Shown one piece after another: positions 62,275 to 64,000 of a stretch of DNA of 64,000 bases. Location: assembly GCF_025060755.1 (NCBI RefSeq), contig NZ_JANYUY010000025.1, forward strand, positions 42,199-106,198. Direction: 5' to 3'. Position numbers and translations under genes: made by a program. Under the pieces are notes generated by a model. The model saw only the letters and a list, made by a program, of their open reading frames with translations. It was not told the DNA's origin and searched no databases. Position 1 is the first letter of the stretch; each line of letters starts with the position of its first letter. The stretch is from Paenibacillus doosanensis. Its GTDB lineage: Bacteria > Bacillota > Bacilli > Paenibacillales > NBRC-103111.

Positions 62275-63615
62275 TTGAAAAAGATAACGACCATTGCGCT
62301 GACTGCGGTAATGACGACGGCTTTGCTGGCCGGTTGCGGTTCCAGCGGCGGCACGGACGGCAAGGCGGCGGGAGACGGCGGCAATAACGACAAAGCCGGA
62401 CAAAAGGTAAAGCTTTCTCTGTGGCATAACTATACGGGGGACGATCTTCGTGCCAAAAATATGCGGGCGATCATGGAGCAGTTCCAAAAGGATCATCCGA
62501 ATGTCGACCTTGATATTCAAGGGATTCCGCCCGACGGCTATAAAGCCCGTTTGAAAACGGTTGCCGCAGCCAACGAAATGCCCGATCTGTTCGTCATGTG
62601 GCCTGGCGCCATGACCAAGGAATTCGTCGGGGGCGACCTGCTGCAGCCGATCAACGGCTTGCTGGACAGCAAACCGGATTGGAAGAACGGCTTTCTCCCG
62701 AACTCGTTTGACGATTTCACGATCGACGGCAAAACGTACAGCGCCCCTATGGGACTGTCGCCGACCTCGATTTTGTACTATAACAAATCGATCTTCGATA
62801 AATACGGCGTAAAGCCGCCGAAAACATGGGATGAGCTGATGAGCCTCGTCGACACGTTCAAAAAGAATAACATCACCCCGATCGCGCTCGGCAATAAGGC
62901 GGCCTGGCTGGCTCAATCGAGCATTTTAAGCTCTTTGGCGGATCGCGTCACCGGCTCGGAATGGTTCTTGAACGCAGCGAACCAGAAGGGCGCGAAATTC
63001 ACCGATCCTGAATTTATCCAGGCGCTGACTTATCTGCAGCAGCTCGGTAAAGCGGGCGCCTTCCAGGAAGGCTTCAACAGTATCGACAATACGCAAATGG
63101 AGCAAATGTTCGCGCAGGGCAAAGCGGCGATGATGATCGACGGCGGCTGGGCGCTGACGAATCTTGCGGCCAGCGCGTCCAAGGAAGCCTTGGACAATAT
63201 GGGCGTCACGGTGCTCCCATCCGTACCCGGCGGCAAGGGCGATCCGAACTCGCTGTCCGGCGTCGTCGGCACGGGCCTCGGCATGAGCAAGAAAACGGGC
63301 GGAGCGGCCAAAGACGCCGCGTATGAATTGATCTACGCGTTGTCCGGCCCGGCGGCGCAAAAGGCTACGCTTGAAAGCAACCAACTCGTCAGCTACAAAG
63401 TCGAGCTGGACAAAACGAAAGTGTCTTCTCTGTTCGCGCAAGTGCATGAAATGCTCGGGAAGGTGAAGCGGACGCCTGTATACGACGGCGTGCTCAGCTC
63501 TGCGGCGAGCGATGTCGTGAATAACGGACTGCAGGAGCTGCTTATGGGCGGCAAACCGGACGATATCGCGAAGAAAATTCAGGATGCGCAGGCGAAATCG
63601 CTCGGAATCAAGTAA
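62275..63615 (+). CDS. ABC transporter sugar-type solute-binding lipoprotein
   Basis: A 446-residue family 1 extracellular binding protein. The signal peptide ends in lipobox 'LLAGC'. Typical motifs are 'LWHNYTGDDLRAKNMRAIMEQFQKDHPNVDLDIQ', 'TSILYYNKSIFDKYGVKPPKTWDELM' and 'NTQMEQMFAQGKAAMMIDGGWALTNL'. TTG 62275 is the better start because GAGGAGG lies nine bases upstream; the in-frame GTG at 62266 touches that site. It follows the two-component genes, but a terminator comes next and no permease follows. It resembles the other lipoprotein binding proteins in this window only in fold. Confidence 0.93.
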   Translation: MKKITTIALTAVMTTALLAGCGSSGGTDGKAAGDGGNNDKAGQKVKLSLWHNYTGDDLRAKNMRAIMEQFQKDHPNVDLDIQGIPPDGYKARLKTVAAANEMPDLFVMWPGAMTKEFVGGDLLQPINGLLDSKPDWKNGFLPNSFDDFTIDGKTYSAPMGLSPTSILYYNKSIFDKYGVKPPKTWDELMSLVDTFKKNNITPIALGNKAAWLAQSSILSSLADRVTGSEWFLNAANQKGAKFTDPEFIQALTYLQQLGKAGAFQEGFNSIDNTQMEQMFAQGKAAMMIDGGWALTNLAASASKEALDNMGVTVLPSVPGGKGDPNSLSGVVGTGLGMSKKTGGAAKDAAYELIYALSGPAAQKATLESNQLVSYKVELDKTKVSSLFAQVHEMLGKVKRTPVYDGVLSSAASDVVNNGLQELLMGGKPDDIAKKIQDAQAKSLGIK

Positions 63616-63937
63616 AGAAGCATAGCGGTGCGGCGGTTCCAGTCTTGTGACAGAGACTGGAATTGCTTTTTAACCCTGTCCGTTCTATTTGTTAAGATAA
63701 AGCATTGAAGTGATAAAGCGAACCTTGCTCATGTTGAAAGAATGCTCTGCCTAAGGCAAAGCTTTTAAGTCCAGCGGTATGATGTCAAGTCCCCGAATCG
63801 GTCGAATTGGAAATTTTCTTGGCTGTAACAGCTGGGAGTGCCGAAAAAAGGACAGCTCAAACTGAACCCAGCGAAAAATCGAGATAATATCCAGATTTTA
63901 ACTGGGAATTATGCCAGGGACTTTAGCAAAGGAGGCG
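63616..63937. other. Intergenic region with terminator
   Basis: No gene is seen. After the terminator at 63637-63671 there is an AT-balanced stretch with short inverted repeats (for example CCAG-attttaa-CTGG near 63891-63905). Confidence 0.4.
63637..63671 (+). terminator. Terminator of the binding-protein gene
   Basis: TTCCAGTCT (63637-63645) pairs with AGACTGGAA (63654-63662), followed by TTGCTTTTT. Confidence 0.85.
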
Positions 63938-64000
63938 TTAATCCTTCGCAGGCGTCACCTTCTTCCGTGGCGTATAGAGTTGGCCGTTGCGTAGCAGCAC
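63938..64000 (-). CDS. Possible C-terminal end of a gene running off the right edge
   Basis: On the minus strand 20 codons are open to the edge and end in TAA at 63938: 'VLLRNGQLYTPRKKVTPAKD'. The piece is too short to identify. It could be the tail of a transposase or metabolic enzyme. Confidence 0.25.
   Translation of the reverse strand: MLLRNGQLYTPRKKVTPAKD

Overview
The window looks like chromosomal DNA of a spore-forming, plant- or soil-associated member of the Paenibacillaceae (Paenibacillus- or Cohnella-like). Support comes from strong GGAGG-type ribosome binding sites, ATG/GTG/TTG starts, YesM/YesN-type two-component systems beside lipoprotein solute-binding proteins, an S-layer-homology surface protein, a YdjO-type cold protein, a FlxA-like protein, CcpA-type cre sites and a CYP102 (P450 BM3-type) fusion. 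No rRNA, tRNA, CRISPR array, replication origin or complete insertion sequence was recognised.

Layout: 1-4.5 kb holds the end of a YesN-like regulator, two solute-binding lipoproteins with no permeases beside them, and an AraC regulator. 4.6-7.8 kb is an AT-richer block with a fatty-acid desaturase, two small unknown proteins, HU and a cold-shock protein, next to a tyrosine recombinase. 7.8-14.3 kb is an IclR-controlled operon: nucleoside hydrolase, two sugar-type ABC permeases, a binding protein and an amidohydrolase. 14.3-18.9 kb has a FlxA-like gene between repeats, an unknown conserved protein, and a divergent MFS/WYL-regulator pair. 18.9-23.2 kb is a FatR/Bm3R1-type repressor with its CYP102 target and matching operators. 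23.5-27 kb holds an M24 peptidase, an SGNH esterase and a secreted GH3 hexosaminidase. 27-34.6 kb encodes two large secreted proteins, one fusing a pectin methylesterase to a pectate lyase; a cre site lies upstream. 35-43.5 kb is accessory: class D beta-lactamase, epoxide hydrolase, MocR regulator, small enzymes, at least four decayed gene fragments and a second cold-shock locus. 43.9-49.8 kb has a giant SLH/Ig-like surface protein and an aromatic-acid-exporter-like protein. 50-54.5 kb has a DMT exporter, a PASTA protein with a kinase-like domain lacking catalytic motifs, and a GNAT protein. 54.5-58.6 kb is a D-amino-acid operon. 58.8-63.6 kb is a complete YesM/YesN system followed by a solute-binding lipoprotein.

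How genes work together: the best metabolic story is the D-amino-acid operon. A YheO/DauR-like regulator, a DSD1-type PLP enzyme, an N-acyl-D-amino-acid deacylase and RidA could convert N-acyl-D-amino acids to D-amino acids, then to 2-aminoacrylate-type intermediates that RidA hydrolyses. The nucleoside operon appears to import a nucleoside-like compound, split it and deaminate the base, borrowing an ATPase encoded elsewhere. The pectin locus acts outside the cell by demethylation followed by beta-elimination, under probable carbon catabolite repression.

All calls come from reading the translated sequence and motifs. No database search was run, and start codons were chosen by eye from ribosome binding sites.
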